A DNA stretch of 37,558 bases from Elusimicrobiota bacterium. GTDB lineage: Bacteria; Elusimicrobiota; Elusimicrobia; UBA1565; UBA9628. The notes beneath the pieces are model-generated. The model was not told the DNA's origin. It saw only the letters and a list, made by a program, of their open reading frames with translations, and searched no databases. The position numbers and the translations under genes are program-made. Positions 8,356 through 20,354 of the stretch are shown here, piece after piece. Numbering within the stretch: the first letter of the stretch is position 1; each line of letters begins with the position of its first letter. The stretch spans positions 1 through 37,558 of the forward strand of contig JAPLKL010000068.1 of NCBI GenBank assembly GCA_026388095.1, read 5' to 3'.

Positions 8356-10037
8356 TCATCGATCAGGAGAATCTGCCGGCGCTCCTGAAGACTCCACACT
8401 AAAAATGCGTATGGTGGGCAGGGATATCCCTACTGGGAATTCCTTGATGAGCCTCGGCACCGCCGCCCTCTTCATGCAGGCAAGCTCCAGCGCCCGCAGA
8501 GGCTCCCCCGGCTGTCTGCCGGGAGAGTCCGAATCGAACAACATGAAATGGGCCCCCGCCCCCTTCCGGACCCATTCATCCAACTTTCCAGGCTCCTTGG
8601 GAATGGCAATTCCATAAGAATAGTAGTCCGCGATCTCGATCTCGGAATCAATCAGGTAAGATAGCTGGTAACTGTTCAGGGATATGGAGTTGAAGACCAT
8701 AAGTCTTCTGACATCGTTTGCCACCAGCCAATTGGCGATAGGCTCGAGCCTGGGCAGAAGCCGCCTTCCCGCATTGCTCTCGACGAAAGTCCAATACTGC
8801 ATCAGGCTCCCGGCGTTCAACGCGAGACTTACCACCAGGCCCAGGATGACCCCAGCCCTCAGGGCTTTGGCCGCCTTCGGGAGATGGGAGAAGAGCGCCG
8901 GGAGGCCAGCGACGACCGCAAGCCACAGCGGGAGCATGGCGAGGAAGTGCTTGGGATTGAGTCCGTTCAGCGTGAACGGGGAAAGCAGAAAGAATACGAC
9001 CAGACATACGACCGGCACCAGGAGGGTTCCTTCTTTTGCTGATCCCCTGCGCAAAACGCAGGCCAACCCGTAGATTGCCAGGGCCACTGTCGCGACCAAG
9101 AACCCCATCTTGAAAGCCACGGCCGCCGGCGGACTGCTCCCGTAGAAGGCCTGAGAAGTCGACAGTTCCACCAAGTGCTGCAACCTGACTGCCAGGTTCC
9201 GCAAGTACTCCGCATTGTGGACGTTGCCGCTCGTCGTTCCCAGGTTCTGGCGGATGTAGTCGAAGGTGAACCCACTCCCCATCAAGTTGGCCAGAAGCAT
9301 CGGCGCGATTCCGATTCCGGCCAAAGGGAAGGAGCACCAGAATGCCCAGGGACGGCCCGACCACAACTTGCACAAACGCCGACGGAAACAGAACGAAGAG
9401 ACCCCCCACCCGACCACCAACGCCGCCGCCTGCGGGGCAAAGCCGATACTCAGCCCCATCCAGAAGCAGGACCACAGCCAGGCCGAGGCGGAACTCTCCG
9501 TCAGGGTGGCGGCGAGAAAGAACGCCGCCGCGACACAGCAAAATACCGCCATGACGCCGCTCTGGTCAATCCCGAAGAAATTGATGGAGGTGACGAAAAA
9601 CGCCGAGGTGACCCAGTTTAGCCCAGCGAGGACCGCCAAAAGCAGATCAGCGGACAGGAGATAGGCCAACCCATAGGCCGGGACGACGATAGCAGCACCC
9701 CAGGCCAACGCGCACAGCCGCAGAGCCTTCGTCCGGTCGGGTACGGCCCAGACGAAGGGGAGCATCGCGTAGACCCCCCCCCCCCCCCCCGATACGGGCT
9801 AACAACGAGTGGGAACCGCCGGCCTCCGAAAGACACGCCAGGGCCCTGGGGCGCCTTCCGATGAAGAATCTGCATAGCTTGGGCCCCTTCAATGGAATCG
9901 TCTGCCGTCAGTCCGAACAACGTCAGGTCCCGATTGAGGATGCACGCCGAAGAAGCGACCAGAGCGACCAAGACGACGGCATGGGCCCACCAGGGCCTGC
10001 GTGATTTTATAGTGCTAAGCTGACTTCGGGGGAACAT
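8356..10037 (-). CDS. GT39/ArnT-like polytopic membrane glycosyltransferase, frame broken at a poly-G tract
   Basis: The N-terminal part (10037 to about 9775) and the C-terminal part (frame open 9765-8356, 469 aa) lie in different frames and meet at a run of 17 G on the coding strand. One more G (18) or two fewer (15) would join them into a protein of about 560 aa. The N-terminal part has a first membrane helix and then TADDSIEGAQAMQIL, resembling the acidic loop of dolichol- or undecaprenyl-phosphate-sugar-dependent transferases. The rest has about ten hydrophobic segments and a soluble C-terminal domain. It is noticeably less GC-rich than its neighbours. It may be phase-variable, a pseudogene, or an assembly error; the acceptor is unknown. 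Confidence 0.75.
9774..9790 (-). repeat. Homopolymeric tract of 17 G (coding strand) inside the glycosyltransferase gene
   Basis: Seventeen consecutive C on the plus strand lie about 85 codons into the GT39-like gene. With 17 bases the upstream frame runs into an unrelated sequence after five glycines; with 15 or 18 it continues into VYAMLPFVWAVPDR. Confidence 0.95.
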
Positions 10038-10044
10038 GTCCCGG

Positions 10045-10050
10045 ATTATC
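10045..10050 (-). promoter_or_regulatory. Putative -10 element of the GT39-like gene
   Basis: GATAAT on the minus strand lies 7 nt before the ATG at 10037. There is no good -35 and no Shine-Dalgarno sequence in the gap. Confidence 0.3.
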
Positions 10051-10072
10051 GGAAGAAGCCTGCGTATGCCGG

Positions 10073-10660
10073 TCAGTTCTTCTCTTTGACGGAGAGGTGG
10101 ACGAGCACCTCGACTTCGGGCTTGCTCAGGGCCGCCTCCACTCCGAGCAGGTGCCCCAGCATCTCATCGAGCAAGCCGGTCACCGCCGGCATCTTGGCAA
10201 GCTCTTCGGCGTGTCCGGTCTTGTCCGCCTCCAGGGCCTTGATCTTTCCCTGCACATCTACGCGCGAGACCGGCTCCATCGACTGGCGAACGGCGGGCTC
10301 CCCGAAAGTCCCGATCTTCTTCAGCGCGGCCAGCGCGCGTTTGGCCGATTCCTTAGGGCAGCGGTAGCTCAGCCGCTTGGCCTTGCCGGAAGCCTCATCG
10401 GCCCCGACCAACGCCGCGCCCTCCTTGGAGAACGCCTCCCGCACCCGGGGGAGGTCCTGGTCCAGGCTCTTTACGGAGCCCTCCAGCTTCCAGCTTTCCC
10501 GGAATATGGGGAGTTGATAGACCTTGAGCCACTGCACCGGCGCGCGCTCGATGAGGCCCTTGTCCTCCGTCTTCTTGTCCTGCGGCCGGTCCGTCGTGCT
10601 CACCGGCGCCGCCAGGCCCGATGCCGCCAAAGCCGCCGCCAGCCAGATGCCCGACATCAC
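10073..10660 (-). CDS. Secreted protein of unknown function (weakly DUF4349-like), last gene of the atp operon
   Basis: The 195-aa product has a signal peptide (about 1-18). A stretch RLSYRCPKESAKRALAALKK is followed by a heptad-rich coiled-coil segment (KIKALEADKTGHAEELAKM and onward). This order loosely resembles DUF4349 proteins, which place a parallel coiled coil within a periplasmic domain, but the match is weak. The GTG at 10660 overlaps the atpC stop (GTGA) and an ATG follows at 10657, so translation is coupled to atpC whichever is used. Function unknown; co-expression with ATP synthase is probable. Confidence 0.7.
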   Translation of the reverse strand: MMSGIWLAAALAASGLAAPVSTTDRPQDKKTEDKGLIERAPVQWLKVYQLPIFRESWKLEGSVKSLDQDLPRVREAFSKEGAALVGADEASGKAKRLSYRCPKESAKRALAALKKIGTFGEPAVRQSMEPVSRVDVQGKIKALEADKTGHAEELAKMPAVTGLLDEMLGHLLGVEAALSKPEVEVLVHLSVKEKN

Positions 10661-11082
10661 GCTTGCCTCCTGCCGGAGCGCAGTTGCGCCACCTTCAGGC
10701 GCACCTGGGCGCGCCGCATCGCGGCCTCCGCCTGCGCCAAGGTCAGCGAGTCCAGATCCTTGTTGAGCAGCTCCGCCTTGGCCCGCTCCAGAGCCTGGCG
10801 CGCCCGCTCCGCGTCGATGCTCTCGGCCATCTCGGCCGTCTCCGCGAAAAGCGAGACCTTGTCGCCGCGGATCTCGGCGAAGCCCCCCGAGACCGCGAAG
10901 ATCTTCGTCTCGCCGCCCGCCTTGAAGCGCACCTCGCCCGGCTTGAGCTGGACCAGGAACGGCGCGTGCCCGGGCAGCACCCCCATCTCGCCCTCCCAGG
11001 CGGGCAGGACCACGAAGTCCCCCTCCCCGCTGAAGGCGGGCCGCTCAGGGGTGATCAGCTCCAACGTCAGCGGGCCGGCCAT
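10657..11082 (-). CDS. atpC: ATP synthase F1 epsilon subunit
   Basis: The 141-aa product begins with the typical N-terminal beta-sandwich (LTLELITPERPAFSGE, then GEMGVLPGHAPFLVQLKPG and FAVSGGFAEIRGDKVSLFAETAE). It ends with the two-helix domain (DAERARQALERAKAELLN onward) that can inhibit ATP hydrolysis. Length is normal for the family. It starts 1 nt after the atpD stop and is coupled to the secreted-protein gene downstream. It belongs to the central stalk of F1 in the cytoplasm. Confidence 0.96.
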   Translation of the reverse strand: MAGPLTLELITPERPAFSGEGDFVVLPAWEGEMGVLPGHAPFLVQLKPGEVRFKAGGETKIFAVSGGFAEIRGDKVSLFAETAEMAESIDAERARQALERAKAELLNKDLDSLTLAQAEAAMRRAQVRLKVAQLRSGRRQA

Positions 11083-11083
11083 G

Positions 11084-13787
<2,704 letters not shown>

Positions 13788-13788
13788 A

Positions 13789-14712
13789 TCAGATCCTGGC
13801 GGGGGCCTCCGCCGCGCCCAGGTAGTCCTGGACGCCTTTCTCGACGGAGAACTCGGCCTTGTAGCCGAAGGTCTTCTGCGCCAGGGCCGGGTCGCCCAAA
13901 GTCTCGTTCTGGTAGAAGGAGTAGGGGTTCTTGAAGTACTCGGGCTCGAGGCCGGTGCCCAGGGCGGCGTTGAGGAAGCGGATGATCTCGTTGAAGGTGG
14001 TCTTCTTGCCGGTGCAGACGTTGTAGGCGCCGGACGGCGCCTTCTGCGCCGCGAGGAGGTTGGCCCGAACCACGTCCTTGACGTAGATGTGGTCGCGGTA
14101 CTGCTCGCCGTCCGTGAAGATGCGCGGCCGCTTGCCCGCGCGCATCTGCAGGGCCAGCTGACAGATCATGCTGGCTACGGCGCCCTTGAAGCGCTCGCGC
14201 GGGCCGAACACGTTGAAATAGCGCAGGCCCACCACGCGCATCTTGGGATGCGCGTTGACGAAATCCGCCGCGACCTTCTCCATGACGCGCTTGGAGAAAG
14301 CGTAGACGTTGAGCGGCCGGGAGGCGGCGGTCTCGCGCATGGGCACCGGCCCGTCGCCGTAGATCCCGGCCGAGGAGGCGTAGACCACGGTGCGGATGTC
14401 CCGCTCGGCGGCCCAGCGCAGCAAGAGGCGGAAAGCCTCCACGTTGGCGCGCATCATGCGCCCTTGGTCGGTCACGGTGGTGTCCGTGATGGCGGCCTGG
14501 TGGAAGACCGCCTCCACATCTCCGACCCGGTCCGCCCAGGCGGCAGGATCCGACAAGTCCGCGGCCACGAAGTCGCCCGCGAAACCCCTCAGGTTGGCGA
14601 AGTTCCCCGAGGTGAAATCGTCAAGGCCGACCACTTCATGCCCGGCCGCGGCCAGGGCCAGGGCCAGGTTGGATCCCACGAAGCCGGCGGCGCCCGTCAC
14701 CAGGGACCGCAC
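13789..14712 (-). CDS. hldD: HldD-like nucleotide-sugar epimerase (ADP-glyceromanno-heptose 6-epimerase type)
   Basis: The 307-aa extended SDR has the nucleotide loop TGAAGFVGSN (6-15), ASSAGIYG with the catalytic Ser (S113 or S114), and YAFSK (Y137, K141). Three features favour HldD over GalE: FHQAAITDTTVTDQGRMM near 70-87, RYFNVFGPRERFKGAVASM near 164-182, and the DGEQYRDHIYVKDV segment. HldD makes ADP-L-glycero-beta-D-manno-heptose for lipopolysaccharide inner core. It lies 1 nt from each neighbour inside the atp operon, an unusual place. Another NDP-sugar epimerase activity cannot be excluded. Confidence 0.75.
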   Translation of the reverse strand: MRSLVTGAAGFVGSNLALALAAAGHEVVGLDDFTSGNFANLRGFAGDFVAADLSDPAAWADRVGDVEAVFHQAAITDTTVTDQGRMMRANVEAFRLLLRWAAERDIRTVVYASSAGIYGDGPVPMRETAASRPLNVYAFSKRVMEKVAADFVNAHPKMRVVGLRYFNVFGPRERFKGAVASMICQLALQMRAGKRPRIFTDGEQYRDHIYVKDVVRANLLAAQKAPSGAYNVCTGKKTTFNEIIRFLNAALGTGLEPEYFKNPYSFYQNETLGDPALAQKTFGYKAEFSVEKGVQDYLGAAEAPARI

Positions 14713-14713
14713 G

Positions 14714-15138
14714 CTATTTCTTCCTCCGAGCCGTCACCTGCTCCAGGCTCAGCGTCGGGCTGAGGCTCAGCTCGCTGATGCGGGCCATGAGCTTGGCGGA
14801 GGGCTTTTCGAACGTCGCGGCCAGCGGCCCCGAGTAGAGGGCGAGGGCGAACAGCAGAGCCTCGTGGTCCCAGGTCGTGACCCCGCCGGCGGCTTCGAAG
14901 TCCCGGCCCACCTTCTCCACGTATCGCTTGAGGGCCTTGCCGTCGTGAGCGACCAGGTCCGCGAAGGCGGCCGGGGAATCTTTCTCGGAGATGAATGAGA
15001 ACACGCCCGCGAGGTTGGGCTGGCGGACAGCCGCCAGGGCCTCGATGCAGCTGAGGTTCAGGAGGCCGCCCGCGTCCGGGCCCGGCTGCGGGGCCGCGGC
15101 GGCGCCGGCGGCCAAGGCCGCCGCAAGGATCAAAGTGG

Positions 15139-15142
<4 letters not shown>
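14714..15142 (-). CDS. Small secreted protein of unknown function in the atp operon
   Basis: The 142-aa product has an Ala-rich signal peptide (about 1-17) and a mostly helical mature part with [21 protein letters not shown] and a [15 protein letters not shown] hydrophobic stretch. I do not recognise the family. The ATG overlaps the TGA of atpA (ATGA) and the gene ends 1 nt before the HldD-like gene, so it is expressed with ATP synthase subunits. There is a single cysteine in the mature part and no lipobox. Confidence 0.65.
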
Positions 15143-16654
<1,512 letters not shown>

Positions 16655-16665
<11 letters not shown>

Positions 16666-17188
16666 GGATGGCCTCCTTGAGACTCTGCAGCTGGCCGCGC
16701 AGGCTCCGGTCGAGGACCCAGTCCCCCAGCCGCACGGACACGCCGCCCAAAAGCTCCGGGTCCTCTTCGTACCGCAATTCCACGCCGCTGCCGGCGAACG
16801 CCTCCAGGCTCTGGCGCAGCCGCTGGCGGTCCGCCTCGGAAAGGGGCCGCGCCGAGCGGGCGAGCGCCCGCACCACGCCGCGCGCCTGCAGCATGAGCCG
16901 GTCGAAATCCCCCGCCACCAGCGGCAGCAGGCCGAAGCGCTTCTTCTCGATCAGGTACTCCAAGAAATCCGCGGTCACCGGGGCGGAGCCGTGCAGGCAC
17001 TCCCGGACCAGAGCCTTCTTCTGCGCCGCGGGCACGCGCGGGTCGCGCAGCAGCGGCAGGGCCAGGGACAGTGCGCCGGAGCAGGCGGACAGGTCGGCGG
17101 CGACGGCCGCTTCCGACTGGCGAGCCGCCGCAAAGGCGAAGAGCGCCCGCGCGTAGCGGCCGGCGAGGATGCGGTCCGCGCTGGTCAC
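16655..17188 (-). CDS. atpH: ATP synthase F1 delta subunit
   Basis: The 177-aa product has [14 protein letters not shown] at the N-terminal six-helix domain, and the C-terminal part ends with [30 protein letters not shown], the conserved OSCP/delta signature. Delta joins the peripheral stalk to the top of F1. It overlaps atpF by 4 nt and atpA by 11 nt, as usual for this operon type. Confidence 0.95.
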
Positions 17189-17691
17189 TGCCGGCGGCCT
17201 CCCTTGGAGATGTCCTTGAAGAAGTCGTCGAGCACGGCCTTCTCCACGCCCGGGTCCACGGAGCGGCGCAGGAGCTTTTCCGCGGCCAGGACCGAGAGGT
17301 CCGCCACCTCGCGGCGCAGCTCGCCGACGAGGCGGTCCTTCTCGCGCCCCAACTCCGCGGCGGTCTTCTCGCGCAGCTTGCGGGTCTCGTCTTCCGCCGC
17401 GGTCCGGAACTTCGCCAGCAGCGCTTCCCCGTCCTTGGCGGCCCGGTCCAGGACCTCCTGCCGGCCCGCCCGGGACTCGGCGAGGGCGGCGGCGACCTCG
17501 TTCTTGATGCGCTCGGCCTCGTCGCGCGCCTCTTTAGCCGCGGCCGCCTGCGCCTTGAGGTGGACCTCCCGCTCCTCGATGGCCGACAGCAGCGGCCCCC
17601 AGGCGAAGCGCTTGAGCAGGGCTACCAGCGCCAGGAAGGTGACGATGGTCCAGAACATCAGCCCCGGGTCCGGGGTGACCAGCTTGTCCAT
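17185..17691 (-). CDS. atpF: ATP synthase F0 b subunit
   Basis: The 168-aa product has a single N-terminal membrane helix (LMFWTIVTFLALVALLKRFAW), then a long charged coiled coil rich in Ala, Glu, Arg and Lys that forms the peripheral stalk. Only one b-type gene is present, so the stalk is probably a homodimer. It starts 1 nt after atpE and overlaps atpH by 4 nt. Confidence 0.95.
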   Translation of the reverse strand: MDKLVTPDPGLMFWTIVTFLALVALLKRFAWGPLLSAIEEREVHLKAQAAAAKEARDEAERIKNEVAAALAESRAGRQEVLDRAAKDGEALLAKFRTAAEDETRKLREKTAAELGREKDRLVGELRREVADLSVLAAEKLLRRSVDPGVEKAVLDDFFKDISKGGRRQ

Positions 17692-17692
17692 C

Positions 17693-17989
17693 TCAGTGCT
17701 GGGCCTGGGCTTCCGCGGCGACCGGCGCCCGGCTGGCCGCTGCGGCGTCCACGCCGCTGTTGAGCTTCAGCACGCCCAGGAAGCAAGCGACCAGGGCCAG
17801 CAGTCCGAGGCCCTCGATCATGGCCGCGGGGATGATCATCATGGTCTGCAAGGTCCCCGCCGCCTCCGGCTGGCGCGCCGTGCCCTCCAAGGCCGAGCTG
17901 GCCAGCTTGCCGATGCCGAGCCCGGCGCCGATGAGGGCTCCCGCCATGCCGAGGCCGATTCCGATGTAACCGAGTCCGAGGTAGTTCAT
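17693..17989 (-). CDS. atpE: ATP synthase F0 c subunit (predicted proton type)
   Basis: The 98-aa product has two membrane helices joined by the polar loop ARQPEAAG; the ion-binding Glu is E59 in PAAMIEGLGLLALV. Residues corresponding to the sodium ligands Gln32 and Ser66 of Ilyobacter are Ile and Gly here, so proton coupling is expected. An Ala-rich hydrophilic tail of about 18 residues follows helix 2, longer than usual. A strong AAAGGAGA ribosome-binding site precedes the ATG, which fits the need for many c copies. Confidence 0.96.
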   Translation of the reverse strand: MNYLGLGYIGIGLGMAGALIGAGLGIGKLASSALEGTARQPEAAGTLQTMMIIPAAMIEGLGLLALVACFLGVLKLNSGVDAAAASRAPVAAEAQAQH

Positions 17990-18005
17990 TGTCTCTCCTT
18001 TGCGC

Positions 18006-18791
18006 TCAATGCGGATGTACCGCCATGCCCACGAACACTGCGGTGAGCAAGGTGAAGATGTAGGCCTGGATCAAGGCCACCAGCAGATCCAGCGCGGCGA
18101 CGAACAAAGCCAAGCCCACGGCCACGGGGGCCACTCCCAACAGGGCCACGCCGCGGCCGAATTGGGCGAAGACGAAGATCATGCACAGGAAAGCCAAAGA
18201 CACGATATGCCCGGAGAAGATGTTGGCGAAGAGGCGGATGCAGAGAGCGACGCACTTGGCGCACAAGCCGATGAGCTCGATGACGTAGAGGAGCGGTATC
18301 AAGAGCGGGCTGAGCCACCAGATCCAGGGCATCCCGCCGGGCACCAGGTGCTTGAAATGCGCGGGGAGCCCGAACTTCCTGATCCCGGCCAGATTGATGA
18401 GGACGAAGGTGCTCAAAGCCAGGGCCGCGGTCACCGAGACGTTGCCGGTCACGGCCGAGGAGCCCGGCAGGAGGCCCCACAGGTTGCAGCCCAGGATGAA
18501 GAAGAAGAGGGTCAGGAAATACGGCAGGAAGGCTTCGGTGTCGTGGCCGAAGACGGGGGCCACGATGTAGTTGCGGACATAGAGCACCATCGCCTCGACC
18601 GCCGTGCGCCACAGGCGCCCGGCGCCGCTGCGGCCCCGCGCCGCGGCCGAGAGCGCCAGGACGAGCAGGACGGCCACGACCCACAGCGTGACCGAGTGCT
18701 TGGATACGGCCAAAGTGAAGCGGCCGATCGAGAAAAGCGGGAAATAGGTGTGGTCGAGGAGGTGGTGCCCGAGGATCTCTTCGAAGTTCAT
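18006..18791 (-). CDS. atpB: ATP synthase F0 a subunit
   Basis: The 261-aa product is a multi-span membrane protein with the essential arginine helix in CIRLFANIFSGHIV and the last helix ALIQAYIFTLLTAVFVGMA. The frame stays open to 19076, but MNFEEILGHHLLDHTYFPLF at 18791 is the usual N-terminus, and its ATG overlaps the TGA of the AtpI-like gene. With the c ring it forms the proton half-channels. Confidence 0.96.
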   Translation of the reverse strand: MNFEEILGHHLLDHTYFPLFSIGRFTLAVSKHSVTLWVVAVLLVLALSAAARGRSGAGRLWRTAVEAMVLYVRNYIVAPVFGHDTEAFLPYFLTLFFFILGCNLWGLLPGSSAVTGNVSVTAALALSTFVLINLAGIRKFGLPAHFKHLVPGGMPWIWWLSPLLIPLLYVIELIGLCAKCVALCIRLFANIFSGHIVSLAFLCMIFVFAQFGRGVALLGVAPVAVGLALFVAALDLLVALIQAYIFTLLTAVFVGMAVHPH

Positions 18792-19120
18792 CGCAAAGGA
18801 ACCCGCCGCAGCTCCAGGGGCAGCAGGAAGGCGATGCCGAGGCCGTAGCCAGCCAGCAAAGCCGGCGCGCAGGCCGCGGGCGTGCGCAGGCACCAGAGCA
18901 TCAGGCCGACCAACACCGCCGCGCGGCTGCCCACCCCGGACCAGAAGGTCCACCAGAAGGCCCGCGTCGAGACCTGCTGGGCCGCCAGGAGGGCCGCGGC
19001 TCCCAGGGAAGCCAGGGCCCAGGCCGTCGCCAGCCCCCAGGCCGCGGCGCGGCCTGCGGCGCCGGGCCAGAGCCACCGGGCGCCGGCCGCGGCGGCCGCG
19101 GCCAGCAGGCCGGCCGGCAC
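18788..19120 (-). CDS. atpI: AtpI-like ATP synthase-associated membrane protein
   Basis: The product (110 aa from the GTG at 19120, 130 aa from a TTG at 19180) has about four hydrophobic segments and an AtpI-type central FWWTFWSGVGSRAAVLVGLM. AtpI proteins help assemble the c ring or transport Mg2+. The GTG is preferred because it avoids a 53-nt overlap with the upstream AtpZ gene, but it has no clear ribosome-binding site, so the start is uncertain. The 3' end overlaps atpB by 4 nt. Sequence conservation in this family is low. Confidence 0.65.
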   Translation of the reverse strand: MPAGLLAAAAAAGARWLWPGAAGRAAAWGLATAWALASLGAAALLAAQQVSTRAFWWTFWSGVGSRAAVLVGLMLWCLRTPAACAPALLAGYGLGIAFLLPLELRRVPLR

Positions 19121-19127
19121 GGCCGCA

Positions 19128-19313
19128 CTAATCGTCTTTGCGGCCAATTCTCGATAATTTGATGAGTCTATAGAGCGCAAGCGCCATCCCGGCCATCGCG
19201 CCCAGAACGCTCAGCCAGGGACCCGTGCCGCAGACCGAGTCCAGCCAGTAGCCGCCCCCGAGTCCGACCAGCACCGCAGCAGCCAGTTCGGTTCCCGCAG
19301 CCAGGGCGTTCAT
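19128..19313 (-). CDS. atpZ: AtpZ-like small membrane protein, first gene of the atp operon
   Basis: The 61-aa product has two membrane helices with the AtpZ/ATPase_gene1 hallmark GGGYWLDSVCGTGPWLSVLG and ends in a basic-acidic tail. AtpZ usually precedes AtpI and is needed with it for a stable ATP synthase or for Mg2+/Ca2+ handling. The start at 19313 follows a candidate promoter at a short distance. Confidence 0.85.
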   Translation of the reverse strand: MNALAAGTELAAAVLVGLGGGYWLDSVCGTGPWLSVLGAMAGMALALYRLIKLSRIGRKDD

Positions 19314-19331
19314 GCGCGATGATGCGGGAAG

Positions 19332-19362
19332 ATTCTACGAATTATCAGGCTCATCATGTCAA
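19332..19362 (-). promoter_or_regulatory. Putative promoter of the atp operon
   Basis: On the minus strand a perfect TTGACA (19357-19362) is followed after 19 bp by TAGAAT (19332-19337). The ATG of atpZ is 18 nt past the -10. The spacer is slightly long. The region is shared with the divergent GGDEF gene. Confidence 0.5.
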
Positions 19363-19390
19363 TGACGGACGCCGGCCCGGAGATTTGTTG

Positions 19391-19396
19391 TATACT
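19391..19396 (+). promoter_or_regulatory. Putative -10 element of the GGDEF response-regulator gene
   Basis: TATACT lies 12 nt before the ATG at 19409, giving a leader of only a few bases. No clear -35. It supports 19409 rather than 19319 as the start. Confidence 0.4.
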
Positions 19397-19408
19397 TCTC
19401 GTCTCACT

Positions 19409-20353
19409 ATGGCCGATACGCGCCACCCCCTGCCCAGGATCCTGCTCGCCGACGACGAGCCCGACCTCCTGGCCCTGATGAAGGAGACCCTGGAGCGCCA
19501 AGGCTTCTCGGTGACCACGGCTTCAGACGGCCAGGAAGCCCTGGCCGCCATCCGCCAGGACCCCCCGGACATCGCGGTCCTGGACCTCATCATGCCCCGC
19601 TGCGACGGCTTCACCGTCTGCCGGGAACTGCGCCGGGACCCGCTCTTCGCCCACCTGCCCATCATCATCCTCTCCGCCTCAGGCTCGCGCGACAGCCGCA
19701 TCGAGGGTCTCGACCTGGGCGTCGACGATTTCATCACCAAGTCCGTGGATATCCGCGAGCTCCTGGCCCGCATCCGCATGATCCTCAAGCGCTCCCGGCA
19801 GGGCCTCGACGCCAATCCGCTGACGCGCCTGCCCGGAAACCTCTCCATCGAGTCGCGCATCGAGGACGCCCTGGCCCAGAACCAGCCGCTGGCCGTGCTC
19901 TACGTTGACCTCGACCAGTTCAAGGCCTATAACGACTGCTACGGCTACGACGCGGGCGACCATGTCCTGCGCACCTTGGCCGACATCCTCGTCAAGGTCG
20001 CGCGCGAGCAGGCCGGCCCGCCCGACTTCGTGGGCCACATCGGAGGGGACGACTTCATCGTGCTCACCGAGCCGCCCCGCATGGAGGAGATGGCCCGGCG
20101 CGTCATCGCGGAGTTCGACGCGGCCAGCCCCGGCTTCTACAACGAGGCGGACCGCAAACGCGGCCGCATCATGTCCACGGACCGCCAGGGCAACGTGAAG
20201 GAGTTCCCCCTGCTCTCGGTCTCCATCGGCATCTGCCACAACGCCAACAAAAAGCTCGAATCCCTGGCCCAGGTGTCGCAGCTCGGCACGGAGCTCAAGA
20301 AAGCGGCCAAGGAGCTGCCGGGCAGCAAGTATCTCGTGGACCGCCGCCGCTAG
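19409..20353 (+). CDS. Response regulator with GGDEF (diguanylate cyclase) output domain
   Basis: The 314-aa product has a receiver domain (1-125) with the acidic pair D15/D16, phosphorylation site D59 in VLDLIMP, and K111. The link NPLTRLPGN leads into a GGDEF domain with [12 protein letters not shown] and the active-site motif GGDDF (212-216), an allowed variant. Where the inhibitory RxxD site should be, the sequence is GPPD, so product inhibition is probably absent. Predicted to make c-di-GMP from GTP when phosphorylated; no histidine kinase is nearby. The frame is open to 19319, but [10 protein letters not shown] just after the TATACT box is the likely start. It diverges from the atp operon, which encodes a PilZ protein. 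Confidence 0.9.
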   Translation: MADTRHPLPRILLADDEPDLLALMKETLERQGFSVTTASDGQEALAAIRQDPPDIAVLDLIMPRCDGFTVCRELRRDPLFAHLPIIILSASGSRDSRIEGLDLGVDDFITKSVDIRELLARIRMILKRSRQGLDANPLTRLPGNLSIESRIEDALAQNQPLAVLYVDLDQFKAYNDCYGYDAGDHVLRTLADILVKVAREQAGPPDFVGHIGGDDFIVLTEPPRMEEMARRVIAEFDAASPGFYNEADRKRGRIMSTDRQGNVKEFPLLSVSIGICHNANKKLESLAQVSQLGTELKKAAKELPGSKYLVDRRR

Positions 20354-20354
20354 G

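Noticed and set aside
17693-17989. Sodium-translocating ATP synthase
   Set aside because: The Gln and Ser sodium ligands of the c subunit are replaced by Ile and Gly.
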